NCBI RefSeq assembly: GCF_016107395.1 | Contig: NZ_JAAIKO010000007.1 | Coordinates: 124,001 to 188,000 of the forward strand | Length of the DNA: 64,000 bases | Reading direction: 5' to 3' | From: Streptomyces fildesensis | GTDB taxonomy: Bacteria; Actinomycetota; Actinomycetes; Streptomycetales; Streptomycetaceae | Part shown: in pieces, positions 9,737-17,670 of the stretch | Layout of the letters: each line of letters begins with the position of its first letter | How positions within the stretch are numbered: position 1 is the first letter of the stretch | Translations under genes and position numbers: made by a program | Notes under the pieces: model-generated | Told to the model about the DNA's origin: nothing | The model's database searches: none | Seen by the model: the letters and a program-made list of their open reading frames with translations, nothing else

Positions 9737-12072
9737 GACTGCTCCTGAACAGGACGGTTCGGGGTCGATGCGACCGGGGCGGCGGCGGTGGCGTCCTGGC
9801 CACCGGCCTCGGACAGCAGCGTCCGGTAGCGGCCCGGCACCGCGGCCAGTTCCGCCGGGGTGCCCTGCTGGACGATGCGGCCGCCCTCCAGGACGACCAC
9901 CCGGTCGGCGGAGCGGACGGTGCTCAACCGGTGGGCGAGCACCAGGCAGCTGGTACCGCGCCGCCGGAGGTGCGTGTTGACCAAGGCCTCGGTGCGGGCG
10001 TCCAGCGCGGAGGTCGCCTCGTCCAGCACCAGCAGCGGCGGGTCGAGGGCCAGCGCACGGGCCAGCTCCAGTCGCTGCCGCTCTCCGCCGGAGAGGTTCC
10101 GTGCGTCCTCCTCGATCCGCCCGGCGTCCAGGCCACCACGGCCACGGACCAGGTCGGCGGCCTCGGCGTCGGCGAGCGCCCGGTGCAGGGCGGTCTCGTC
10201 GGCCGCCGGGTTCCACAGCGTGAGGTTGTCGCGCATGGTGCCCTCGAAGAGCCGCAACCGCTGCTCCACGTAAGCGACCTGGCTGGTCACCACGGCGCGC
10301 GGCAGTGATTCGCGCGGCACTCCGTCCAGCAGCACGTCGCCGGTCCAGGGCCGGAGCACTCCGGCGGCGAGCCGGGCCAGCGTGGACTTGCCGCTGCCGC
10401 TCGATCCGACGACCGCGACCCACTCCCCCGGCCGCACCGTCAGCGAGATGCCCTCCAGCGTCGCCGGCCGGTTGGGGTCGTAGCCGAAGGAGACGTCCCG
10501 CAGCTCCAGCAGGCCGCTGAGCGCGACGGGTCCGGCCGAGCCGTCCACCGGGTCCAGGACGGCCGTCAGATAGGGGTCGGGCTCGGAGAGTTCGACGTCG
10601 TCGAGGAGCGCGGACTGGGCTCGCGCCATCGTCAGCTCGGATCCCGTGCCGACGAGCTGGGTGACCGGCAGCAGGAACCCGTTGAGCAGCAGCAGGAAGG
10701 CGAGCAGCGTTCCTACGGTCACGCTGCCGCCGATCAGCAGCGCGGTCCCGGCCACCACGACGGCCGCGGTGCCCGCCGTAGTGAGCGCGGTCGGCAGTGA
10801 GAGCGGTACGAGGACGGCGGTGGCGACGTTCTGCGCGGTGTCCATGGCCCGCGCCTGCCAGCCCGACCAGGAGCGGAAGAACGAGTCCTCGGCCCCCTCC
10901 GCCTTCAGTGTCTCGATGGCGGAGATCCCGGCGAAGGCCACCCCGTCGCGCTTGTGCTGCTCGGAGTGGAGCTGGTGCAGCATGCCGCCGCGCCGCCGGT
11001 CGGCGAGTTTCAGGGCCGCGATGTCGATGACCGCCACCACCACCGGCACGATTGCCAGCCGGGGTTGCAGCCAGATCAGAGCCGCGAGATGCGCGGCGGC
11101 GGTGGCGGCCGAGGCGGCGGCGCCGGCGGCGCGGTACGAGAGCAGCGCCGAGAGCCCGTCGTTGATCTGGACCCTGGTCACCAGACCGCCGAGCTGCCTG
11201 CGGTGGAAGAACGAACCGGGCAGCCGCAGCATGCGCCACAGGAATCCGGTCGAGGTGCGGGCCGCCATGGAGGCCAGCACCCGGTTGACGACGCTCTGTT
11301 GCAGCCAGGTGCCGAGCAGCACCGCGGCGGCCGAACCGCCGGTGGCCAGGACCAGCGGGAGGGCCCAGGCGCCGGTTCCGCCGATCGTCACCGAGGTGAG
11401 GTAGGCCCGCAGCAGGAACGCCGCGGCCATCGCGGGAACGGTGAGCAGCACCGCGACCAGCACGGCGATCAGCAGCGCGAACCCGTACGGCCGGATCCTC
11501 GTCAACAGCCCCCGCAGGAACGGGAACCGGGCTCCGCCCCGTTCGAAGTCCGGCCCCGGTTCGAAGCCGACCGCGATGCCCGCGAAGGAGTCCCAGAACT
11601 CGGCCGGTGTCGCCGAATGGCTGCCCAGCGAGGGATCGTTGACGCGTACGCGGCCGCGCTTGATGCCTTCGAAGACCGCGAAGTGCGGACCGGTGACGAG
11701 CACCATCGACGGCACCGGCACGGCGTCCAGGCCCAGCAGCCGGTCCTCGCCGCGCACCACCCGGCGGCCCCGCGCCACCAGGCCGTAGCGGCCCGCGGCG
11801 CGGGCCACCGCGGCGGCGCTCACACCGTCGCGGGAGACACCGCAGGAGCGGGACGCCTCGTGCAGGGTCGTCCGGCGGCCGAACGCGCCGAGGACGATCG
11901 CGAGACAGGCGGCGCCGCAGTCCTGCTCCTCCATCTGCGGGACGACGGGCGTCCGCAGATAGCGGCGCCGGCGGCCCGCGCGGACAGCGCTGCTCTTCGG
12001 TGGCGGACCCGGGGCGGCCGCCGCCGGCTCCTGGCTCTTCCGCTCCTCGGCGGTCCGGGTGTCGAGGCTCAT
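9733..12072 (-). CDS. C39 peptidase / ABC exporter (NHLM type)
   Basis: A 779-residue peptidase-containing ABC transporter. The N-terminal C39 domain has the catalytic Cys in EEQDCGAACLAI (Cys52), a His in GPHFAVFEG near 130 and an Asp in VNDPSLG near 145. Such domains cut leaders after Gly-Gly, and the precursor at 14405-14566 ends its leader in SGG. A transmembrane domain and an ATPase follow (Walker A GSSGSGKST, signature LSGGERQR, DEATSALD). The start overlaps the upstream secretion-protein gene by 4 nt and the stop overlaps the next gene as ATGA. Leader removal and export are therefore both assigned here with good confidence. Confidence 0.93.
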   Translation of the reverse strand: MSLDTRTAEERKSQEPAAAAPGPPPKSSAVRAGRRRRYLRTPVVPQMEEQDCGAACLAIVLGAFGRRTTLHEASRSCGVSRDGVSAAAVARAAGRYGLVARGRRVVRGEDRLLGLDAVPVPSMVLVTGPHFAVFEGIKRGRVRVNDPSLGSHSATPAEFWDSFAGIAVGFEPGPDFERGGARFPFLRGLLTRIRPYGFALLIAVLVAVLLTVPAMAAAFLLRAYLTSVTIGGTGAWALPLVLATGGSAAAVLLGTWLQQSVVNRVLASMAARTSTGFLWRMLRLPGSFFHRRQLGGLVTRVQINDGLSALLSYRAAGAAASAATAAAHLAALIWLQPRLAIVPVVVAVIDIAALKLADRRRGGMLHQLHSEQHKRDGVAFAGISAIETLKAEGAEDSFFRSWSGWQARAMDTAQNVATAVLVPLSLPTALTTAGTAAVVVAGTALLIGGSVTVGTLLAFLLLLNGFLLPVTQLVGTGSELTMARAQSALLDDVELSEPDPYLTAVLDPVDGSAGPVALSGLLELRDVSFGYDPNRPATLEGISLTVRPGEWVAVVGSSGSGKSTLARLAAGVLRPWTGDVLLDGVPRESLPRAVVTSQVAYVEQRLRLFEGTMRDNLTLWNPAADETALHRALADAEAADLVRGRGGLDAGRIEEDARNLSGGERQRLELARALALDPPLLVLDEATSALDARTEALVNTHLRRRGTSCLVLAHRLSTVRSADRVVVLEGGRIVQQGTPAELAAVPGRYRTLLSEAGGQDATAAAPVASTPNRPVQEQS

Positions 12073-12938
12073 CGCCCGGCCCCCGTACCCAGGATGACCT
12101 GGTAGGGGCGGCGGGAGCCGAGGTCGACGGAGACGTCCACGGGCACCGGGCCGTACGTCGGGGGCAGCGCGCCGGACGCGGCATCCGGCACGGCGGTGAT
12201 CGTCCAGACCGGGTCGGCCCCCGACCCCAGGTCGCTTTCGCCGAGCGGCAGTGCGCCGTCGAGCGAGTCGGCGCGGGCGGGATACGGGTCCACGGCCGTG
12301 ATGCGGGCGCGCACCGTGCCGGACGGCAGGGGCAGCAGTACGGACTGGCCGGGTCGCAGGCGTGCCAGGTCCCGGGCGGAACCGGTGTAGAGCCGCAACG
12401 TGGCCGGTTCGCCGGCCGGGTCGAGCGCGAGCAGCGCGGCCCCGGCCGGCAGAGTGCCGCCGGGCGCGGTCAGCACACCGGCGACCGTGCCGTCCGCGGG
12501 AGAGCGGAGCTCGGCGGTGCCGCCCGGGCCGGGGGCCGTGGTGCGCAGCAGCGCGAGGAGCTGCCCGCGGGTGACCCGGTCCCCCGGGCGGACCCGCAGG
12601 TCGAGCACCGTACCGGCGACGTCGGCCCGGGCGAGGACCGGCGCGGGGCCGTGGGCCAGCACGCCGTGCAGGGACAGGGTGTTCGGGAGCGACCCCCAGC
12701 CCACCCAGGCACCGCCCGCCCCCAGGGCCAGGACCAGGGCGACGAGGGCGGAGCCGAGGCGGCTGCCGATGACACGGACCGGGCGGTCGAGGCCCGGTTC
12801 GAGCTGTGCGGCAGCCGCCGCGGCGGCGATCGTCACCGCTTGAGCGGACGGGCCCGTTCGCTCCGCTGACGCGGGCGGTTCTCCGTCGGGGACGGCCGGG
12901 ACGGTCTTCATCGGGATCGTTGTCGTCATCGCCGTCAC
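12069..12938 (-). CDS. HlyD-like NHLM bacteriocin secretion protein
   Basis: A 289-residue adaptor with a short cytoplasmic N-terminus, one membrane segment near residues 60-82 (SALVALVLALGAGGAWVGW) and a biotinyl-lipoyl-like barrel (VAGTVLDLRVRPGDRVTRGQ, then SPADGTVAGVL). This is the third member of the NHLM export trio. The GTG start is chosen because GTGA overlaps the stop of the P450 gene; an ATG three codons further in is the alternative. It likely links the two ABC proteins to the cell exterior. In a Gram-positive host its exact job is less clear than for classical HlyD. Confidence 0.82.
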   Translation of the reverse strand: MTAMTTTIPMKTVPAVPDGEPPASAERTGPSAQAVTIAAAAAAAQLEPGLDRPVRVIGSRLGSALVALVLALGAGGAWVGWGSLPNTLSLHGVLAHGPAPVLARADVAGTVLDLRVRPGDRVTRGQLLALLRTTAPGPGGTAELRSPADGTVAGVLTAPGGTLPAGAALLALDPAGEPATLRLYTGSARDLARLRPGQSVLLPLPSGTVRARITAVDPYPARADSLDGALPLGESDLGSGADPVWTITAVPDAASGALPPTYGPVPVDVSVDLGSRRPYQVILGTGAGR

Positions 12939-14170
12939 ATCCCCGCGCCGAGGGAGGTGAGCTGCCTGACCTCGACGGGCAGTTCCCGCAGCCCGCCGAA
13001 GACGAACTGCTCGCTCCAGCGGGCGGTGCTCTCGTCGAGCGGGGTGCTCAACTCCCGCTCGGCGCCTGCCGCCGCGAGCAGGGCCAGGACCGTTCCGCCG
13101 GCCATCAGCGACAGCGGAGCGCCCAGGCAGTGGTGCGGCCCGTGTCCGAAGGCCAGATGTCGGCGCTCCGCCCGGGCCGGGTCGAATCGGTCGGGATCGG
13201 GGAAGCGGCGCGGATCGCGGTTGGCGGCCGCGTACAGCAGCAGCACCACCCGTCCGGCGGGCAGCAGTGTGTCCCCGGCCTGTACGTCGCCGCCCAGCCC
13301 GCGGGCGCTGGCCCGTACCGGGCTGCCCAGCCGCTGGCATTCGTCGAAGACGGCCTCGGCGGTGTGCGGTTCCGCGCGGATTCCGGCGGCCAGCGCGGGG
13401 TTCCGCAGCAACTGCCAGGCGGCGACCGCGAGTCCGGAGGTGAGTGTTTCGAGCCCGTTGGCGAACAGCATGACGACGAAGGCGAGCAGGTCCTCGTCGT
13501 CCAGCTGTCCCGCGTCCCTGGCCAGGACGAGGCGGCTGATGAGATCGCCGCCGGGACGCGCCGCGCGGGCGGCGCACAGCTCTTCGACCCAGTCGCGGAA
13601 CCCCTCGAACTCGGCGTCCAGGGCGGCGGTCTGTTCGGCGCCGGCGAACGGGTCCAGGAGGGACCGGGCGACCAGTCCGGCCCAGCCGGTGACCCGCTCG
13701 CGCTCTTCGGGCGGCACGTCGAGGATCGCGCACGACACCGCCACCGGCAGCGGCACGGCGAGGTCGGCCACCAGGTCGAAGGAGCCGCCGGCCAGCAGGG
13801 GCGCGAGCAGTTCCTCGGTGGTGTTCTCGATCCTGGCGCGAATCTCGGCGAGCCGGCGGGCGCTGAACGCGGCGGTCGCGAGGCGCTTCAGCCGGGTGTG
13901 GTCGGCGCCGTCCCGCATCGGCAGCGTACGGGCGAGCACCTGGGCGAGTGCGGAGGAACCGGGGCGGTCGAGCCCGATCGCGGCGGGGTCCACCGCGGTT
14001 CCGGGGTGCATCAGGACGGTGACGATCTCCTCGTAGCCGGAGATGACGTGGACGCGTCCCAGGTCCAGTACCGGGGCCTCGGTCAGCAGCCGCCGGTAGA
14101 GCCCGGCGGGGTCGCGTCGCGCGGCCGGGTCCTGGATGAACCGCGTGAGCTGGTGGCGGAGGCTTTCCAT
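12935..14170 (-). CDS. Cytochrome P450 of the RiPP cluster
   Basis: A 411-residue bacterial P450. The haem-binding loop FGHGPHHCLG is intact, and the ERR-triad arginine region (ANRDPRRFPDPDRFD) is present. The I-helix reads FANGLETLTSG instead of the usual AGxxTT, so the oxygen-activating Thr is shifted. The start at 14170 has AAGGAG about 8 nt upstream and gives family-typical length; a longer in-frame opening to 14287 would run through hairpin sequence. It is the first enzyme gene after the precursor and overlaps the next gene by 4 nt. It probably hydroxylates or otherwise oxidises the peptide; the target residue is not predictable from sequence. Confidence 0.9.
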   Translation of the reverse strand: MESLRHQLTRFIQDPAARRDPAGLYRRLLTEAPVLDLGRVHVISGYEEIVTVLMHPGTAVDPAAIGLDRPGSSALAQVLARTLPMRDGADHTRLKRLATAAFSARRLAEIRARIENTTEELLAPLLAGGSFDLVADLAVPLPVAVSCAILDVPPEERERVTGWAGLVARSLLDPFAGAEQTAALDAEFEGFRDWVEELCAARAARPGGDLISRLVLARDAGQLDDEDLLAFVVMLFANGLETLTSGLAVAAWQLLRNPALAAGIRAEPHTAEAVFDECQRLGSPVRASARGLGGDVQAGDTLLPAGRVVLLLYAAANRDPRRFPDPDRFDPARAERRHLAFGHGPHHCLGAPLSLMAGGTVLALLAAAGAERELSTPLDESTARWSEQFVFGGLRELPVEVRQLTSLGAGM

Positions 14171-14258
14171 GCCCGGTTCTCCTTGTCGGTCCGTGAGTTG
14201 GTCGATGTATCGATGTGTCGTTGTGTCGTCAGGGATGGAGCCGGGTGCCGGACGAGGG

Positions 14259-14295
14259 GCGCCCCGGTGGGACCGTTCAGGTCCCACCGAGGCGC
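14259..14295 (-). terminator. Strong hairpin downstream of precursor gene (distal)
   Basis: The arms CGGTGGGACC (14265-14274) and GGTCCCACCG (14280-14289) pair perfectly around a 5-nt loop. The stem extends outward by about five more pairs (GCGCC / GGCGC) past one mismatch. No U-tract follows, which is normal in streptomycetes. Lying between the precursor and P450 genes, it most likely attenuates read-through so that more precursor than enzyme is made, or stabilises the precursor mRNA 3' end. Confidence 0.6.
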
Positions 14296-14313
14296 GGATT
14301 CCCGCGGCCGTGG

Positions 14314-14346
14314 CGGGCCGGCGGAGCGATGACGCCCGCCGGCCCG
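14314..14346 (-). terminator. Hairpin downstream of precursor gene (proximal)
   Basis: An 11-bp perfect stem: GGGCCGGCGG at 14315-14324 pairs with CCGCCGGCCC at 14336-14345, with one further C-G pair outside. The loop is 11 nt. It lies 58 nt past the precursor stop codon and precedes the second hairpin in transcription order. Likely a partial terminator or processing site. Confidence 0.55.
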
Positions 14347-14404
14347 GCCTCAGTCGGCCGCTACTGCGTCAGACTCGGAGGCCTTACCAACACGGACCGT
14401 GAGG

Positions 14405-14566
14405 TCAGTTGGAGACCGAGCTGAAGGACGAGACCGGGCAGGCCGCGGAGAGCAGCGAGCTGACGCTGATGCCGCCGGAGACGGTGTCCAGCTCCTCGAC
14501 CTCGATGTCGAACTGCTCGGTCTCGGCGACAGCGGCGGTCTCGGTGATGTCCTTGTTGTCAGCCAT
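14405..14566 (-). CDS. RiPP precursor peptide (Ser-rich core, GG leader)
   Basis: A 53-residue peptide. The ATG at 14566 has GAGAGGAG upstream at good spacing. The leader (residues 1-32) is acidic, has an FDIEVEELD motif resembling those of lanthipeptide and thiopeptide leaders, and ends in SGG, a C39 cleavage site. The core (33-53) is 21 residues with Ser at core positions 2, 4, 5, 8, 14, 15, 17, 18 and 20, one Cys at 11, no Thr, and C-terminal Asn. Such a Ser-rich, Cys-poor core suits azole formation plus Ser dehydration, not lanthionine rings. It is the first gene of the enzyme operon, diverges from an ABC exporter, and is followed by two hairpins. Confidence 0.9.
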   Translation of the reverse strand: MADNKDITETAAVAETEQFDIEVEELDTVSGGISVSSLLSAACPVSSFSSVSN

Positions 14567-14847
14567 GGCCGACTCCTCTCGTTTCACGGCGCCGGACCCT
14601 GGTGGGCCGGTCTGCCGATTCCCTCATCCCCTTCGGCTTCCGGTTTTCCCGGCCGCTTCCGGCGATGAGAGAAATATGCACCCGAGGGCCGTCCGCACAT
14701 CAGTGGGAAAAGTCAGAAACACCGCCTGCAAAATGTCATACCGCTTTCTTATGACGTTTTACATGTTCGACGAACTCGCAGCTCAGGAAGGTAAAATGAA
14801 TTCATTCCCTCTTGCAGACCCTCTCTGATACCGCGCACCATGTGCGC
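14567..14847. promoter_or_regulatory. Divergent control region of the RiPP cluster
   Basis: This 281-nt gap separates the precursor gene (minus) from the exporter genes (plus) and is clearly richer in A+T than its surroundings, especially 14670-14815, as expected for divergent promoters. It holds a dyad: 14731-14740 (AAATGTCATA) and 14750-14759 (TATGACGTTT) pair with one mismatch across 9 nt. This may be an operator for a regulator; no regulator gene lies in the RiPP cluster itself. Confidence 0.55.
14796..14828 (+). CDS. Possible short leader ORF before the ABC exporter
   Basis: An ATG at 14796 follows a strong ribosome-binding site (AGGAAGG, 14785-14791) and opens a 10-codon frame (Met-Asn-Ser-Phe-Pro-Leu-Ala-Asp-Pro-Leu) that stops at 14826. 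The exporter ATPase start lies 19 nt further on and has no clear ribosome-binding site of its own, so translation of this mini-ORF could couple to it. It may equally be a chance frame. Confidence 0.25.
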   Translation: MNSFPLADPL

Positions 14848-15819
14848 ATGAAAGAGATTCCCGAAGTCATAGAAGTAGTGGAATTGCGGCAGTCCTACGG
14901 GGACTACGAAGCAGTACGCGGAGCGTCTTTCACCGTCCGGCGCGGAGAGCTGTTCGCGCTGCTGGGAACGAACGGCGCCGGCAAGACCACCACCCTCGAG
15001 GTCGTCGAGGGCTACCGTCCGCCCACCGCGGGTACGGTGCGGGTGCTGGGACTGGATCCCTACGCGGACGGGCCCGCGCTCCGCCGCAGGACGGGGGTGA
15101 TGCTCCAGGAGGGCGGATTCTTCAAGGAGTTGACCGTCCGGGAGACGGTGGACGCCTGGCGCCGTTTCAGCGGGCGGGCCCGCGCCACCGCCGACGTCCT
15201 CGGCCAGGTACGGCTCGACACCAAGGCCGGCACCCGCGTCGGCCAGCTCTCCGGGGGTGAGCGCCGCCGGCTGGACCTCGCGCTCGCCGTGCTCAACGAC
15301 CCCGAGCTGCTCTTCCTCGACGAGCCCACCACAGGCATGGACCCCGAGGCCCGCCGCAACACCTGGCAGCTCGTCAGGGAACTGCGGGCGGCCGGCACCA
15401 CCGTGGTGCTGACCACGCACTACCTGGAAGAGGCCCAGCAACTCGCGGACCGGGTCGCCATCATGGACGCCGGCCGCATCACCGCCACCGGCACCGTCGC
15501 CGAGGTCCTCTCCGGGCAGCGCAGCCGGATCACCTTCCCGCTGCCGTTCGCCACCACCGCCTCGGACCTGCCGCGGCTTCCCGGCGCGGACCTGGCCGTA
15601 CAGGGTGACGCGGTGTCCTACGCCGTCGCCCGGACGGCGCCCGCGCTGGCCGTCCTGCACGACTGGGCCGGCGCGCGCGGTGTCGAACTCGACGGCATCG
15701 AAGTACGGCACGCCTCGCTGGAGGACGTGTTCCTCGCCCTCGCCGGCGACCAACGGACGGCGTCCGACGACCACGGCACCGTCCGCCCGGACCACCACAG
15801 CAAGGCGGCCGCCCGATGA
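14848..15819 (+). CDS. ABC transporter ATP-binding protein (DrrA-like)
   Basis: A 323-residue ABC ATPase of the drug/bacteriocin exporter class with Walker A GTNGAGKTT, signature LSGGERRR, Walker B LLFLDEPTTGMD and H-loop TTHYLEEA, plus a C-terminal accessory domain. It overlaps the permease gene as ATGA. The ATG at 14848 matches the family N-terminus; a TTG 36 nt upstream is the alternative. Divergent from the precursor gene, the pair probably provides self-protection or extra export of the peptide. That role is inferred from position. Confidence 0.85.
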   Translation: MKEIPEVIEVVELRQSYGDYEAVRGASFTVRRGELFALLGTNGAGKTTTLEVVEGYRPPTAGTVRVLGLDPYADGPALRRRTGVMLQEGGFFKELTVRETVDAWRRFSGRARATADVLGQVRLDTKAGTRVGQLSGGERRRLDLALAVLNDPELLFLDEPTTGMDPEARRNTWQLVRELRAAGTTVVLTTHYLEEAQQLADRVAIMDAGRITATGTVAEVLSGQRSRITFPLPFATTASDLPRLPGADLAVQGDAVSYAVARTAPALAVLHDWAGARGVELDGIEVRHASLEDVFLALAGDQRTASDDHGTVRPDHHSKAAAR

Positions 15820-16625
15820 CCTGGACCCGCTACGCCCACGGCCAACTCCTGCTGTCCTGGAAGGTCTTCTGGCGCAACCGCCGCTCCACCTTCATCGGGT
15901 TCCTGCTCCCCGTCCTGCTGGATCTGTTCGTCGCGGCGCCCTTGCGCGACAAGGAGATCGGCGGGGTGAGCGCGGCCGGCTATGTCACCGTCGGCTTCAT
16001 CGGGCTGGCGCTCGTCACGTCCTTCGTCAATCTCCTCAACGCGGTCGTCGCCCGCCGCGACGATCTGGTGCTCAAGCGGCTGCGCGGTACGGAGGTGCCC
16101 CCCAGCGCCGTGTTCGCCGGCCAGATCGGCGCGAGCGGCATCGTCGTCCTGCTGCAGGCCGTGGTGCTGGGCACCCTCTCGGTGGGTCTGTTCCACGCGC
16201 CGCTGCCCGCCGACCCGGCGCTGCTGCTGCTCACCCTGGTCGCGGGCTATCTGCTGTTCGCCCTGCTCGCCGTGGCGCTGTCCGGGCTGACGCCGAGCGC
16301 CGAGACATCCCCGCTGGTCGCCACTCCGGTCCTCATGCTCTGCATGTTCGGCGCGGGCGTCGCGACGCCTCTGTCGTCGCTCCCCTCCTGGCTGCAGGGT
16401 CCGGCGCACGCCCTGCCCCTCACCCCGGTCGTGCAGGCCCTCCGAACCGCGTGGTTCGGCAAGAGCTTCGGCCAGGAGAGCTGGAACGGCGGCCCGTTGG
16501 CCGATCTCTCCTTCCTGCACACCTGGCAGTCCGCCGGCCCCGCCCTGCTGATCACCGCTCTGTGGACGGCCGGCGTGCTGCTGGCCGCCCGGCGCCTCTT
16601 CCGCTGGGAGCCCCGGCGCGCCTGA
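15816..16625 (+). CDS. ABC transporter permease (ABC-2 type)
   Basis: A 269-residue integral membrane protein with about six hydrophobic segments (for example residues 22-40, 50-75, 105-130, 138-160, 168-190 and a last one near 240-258), typical of ABC-2/DrrB permeases. The start overlaps the ATPase stop. It is the membrane partner of the preceding ATPase, and the two form a compact exporter operon that ends at a hairpin shared with the convergent esterase gene. Confidence 0.85.
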   Translation: MTWTRYAHGQLLLSWKVFWRNRRSTFIGFLLPVLLDLFVAAPLRDKEIGGVSAAGYVTVGFIGLALVTSFVNLLNAVVARRDDLVLKRLRGTEVPPSAVFAGQIGASGIVVLLQAVVLGTLSVGLFHAPLPADPALLLLTLVAGYLLFALLAVALSGLTPSAETSPLVATPVLMLCMFGAGVATPLSSLPSWLQGPAHALPLTPVVQALRTAWFGKSFGQESWNGGPLADLSFLHTWQSAGPALLITALWTAGVLLAARRLFRWEPRRA

Positions 16626-16646
16626 CCGGGGTCACAGCGCGCCGGG
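16612..16646. terminator. Bidirectional hairpin between convergent genes
   Basis: CCCGGCGCGC (16612-16621) and GCGCGCCGGG (16637-16646) form a perfect 10-bp stem with a 15-nt loop. It straddles the end of the permease gene and the 31-nt gap before the esterase stop codon, so it can serve both directions. Confidence 0.5.
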
Positions 16647-16656
16647 CGTCAGTCGG

Positions 16657-17670
16657 TCACAGCCCCAGGGCCTGCGAGAGGAGCGGCCAGGACGTCTTGT
16701 ACTCGTTGCGCCAGTAGGTCCAGCTGTGGGTGCCGCCGAGGTAGAAGTGGGTCTGGACGGGGATGCCGAGCTGCTGCAGCCGGGCGGCGAAGCTCTGGGA
16801 CGCGGGCCACAGGGTGGTCTCCAGGGCCTCGGCGCTCAGCTCCCCGTTCCCGCCGACGACACCGGTGCCGGAGGACAGGTAGAGGCTGGTGCCGGTCAGC
16901 TTCGATGCCAGGGCGTAGGGGTTCTGGGCGTTCCACAGCGGGCTCTGGAAGATCGGGGAGCCCCACAGCGCCCAGGGCAGAAGGCCTTCACGGCCCACGA
17001 TCGCCTCGACGATGATCGGCATACCGGGCATCGTCGTGTGGAGGACACCGCTGTACGAGGCCGCCGCCTTGAACGTTCCGGGGTGCCGGGCGGCGAACGC
17101 GATCGCGCCCCAACCGCCGGTGGACACCCCGCCGATGGCCCGCGTCGTCCCGGCCCGGTAGTTCTGCTGCAGCAGCTGCATCAACTCCGTGACCTGGAAG
17201 GTCTCGTAGTCCGGGGCGCCCGAGCCGAAGTTCCACCAGGTGCTGGGGATGCCGGTGGGCCCCGACGACGGCATGGCGACGATGACTTCCTTGTCCGCGG
17301 TGAACTGCTCGATATCCGTCTCGCGGGTCCACGAGGTGTAGTCGTCGTGCGCGCCCTGGAGCAGATAGAGCACCGGCCAGGTGCGGGTGGCCTGGGCCGA
17401 CCAGTCGGCCGGCAGCAGCAGCCTGGTCCCGACGGTGCCGCGGATCGCCGGGGAGTTGATCTGCAGATCGACGGTACGGCTGTCGAGCCAGGTCTCGGAG
17501 ACGATGCCGGCCCCGTCCAGGGCGGTACGCGCCGGGGCGGCCGCCGCCGTGGAGGCAGCGGCGGCGGGGGCGAGAGCGGTGGGGCCGAGGGTCAGCGCGG
17601 CGGTCGCCGCGAGCATGGCCGCTCCGGTGACGGCGGCGCGGGACGTACGGCGGCGGCGCTGTGTGTGCAT
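16657..17670 (-). CDS. Secreted Ag85/esterase-D-like acyltransferase or esterase
   Basis: A 337-residue alpha/beta-hydrolase. The N-terminus has twin Arg-rich residues then a hydrophobic Ala-rich stretch (residues about 13-45), a Sec or Tat signal. The mature part resembles the esterase-D/antigen-85 fold: WPVLYLLQGAHDDYTSW, a nucleophile elbow GVSTGGWGA, and a late His in GGTHSWTYW. Antigen 85 proteins move mycolyl chains onto trehalose outside the cell. The start overlaps the synthase stop (ATGA), so it is the last gene of the Pks13-like operon, where a secreted acyltransferase for the finished lipid would fit. Plain esterase activity is the alternative. Confidence 0.75.
   Translation of the reverse strand: MHTQRRRRTSRAAVTGAAMLAATAALTLGPTALAPAAAASTAAAAPARTALDGAGIVSETWLDSRTVDLQINSPAIRGTVGTRLLLPADWSAQATRTWPVLYLLQGAHDDYTSWTRETDIEQFTADKEVIVAMPSSGPTGIPSTWWNFGSGAPDYETFQVTELMQLLQQNYRAGTTRAIGGVSTGGWGAIAFAARHPGTFKAAASYSGVLHTTMPGMPIIVEAIVGREGLLPWALWGSPIFQSPLWNAQNPYALASKLTGTSLYLSSGTGVVGGNGELSAEALETTLWPASQSFAARLQQLGIPVQTHFYLGGTHSWTYWRNEYKTSWPLLSQALGL

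Noticed and set aside
7978-12184. A 1579-residue minus-strand frame spanning two ABC transporter genes
   Set aside because: Only the part from 9736 down is a real transporter; the upstream part is a shadow of the C39 peptidase/ABC gene in another frame, with Arg/Gly/Pro-rich nonsense composition.
14405-14566. Calling the peptide a classical two-ring lanthipeptide
   Set aside because: The core has one Cys and the LanM cyclase lacks zinc ligands, so (methyl)lanthionine rings are not supported.
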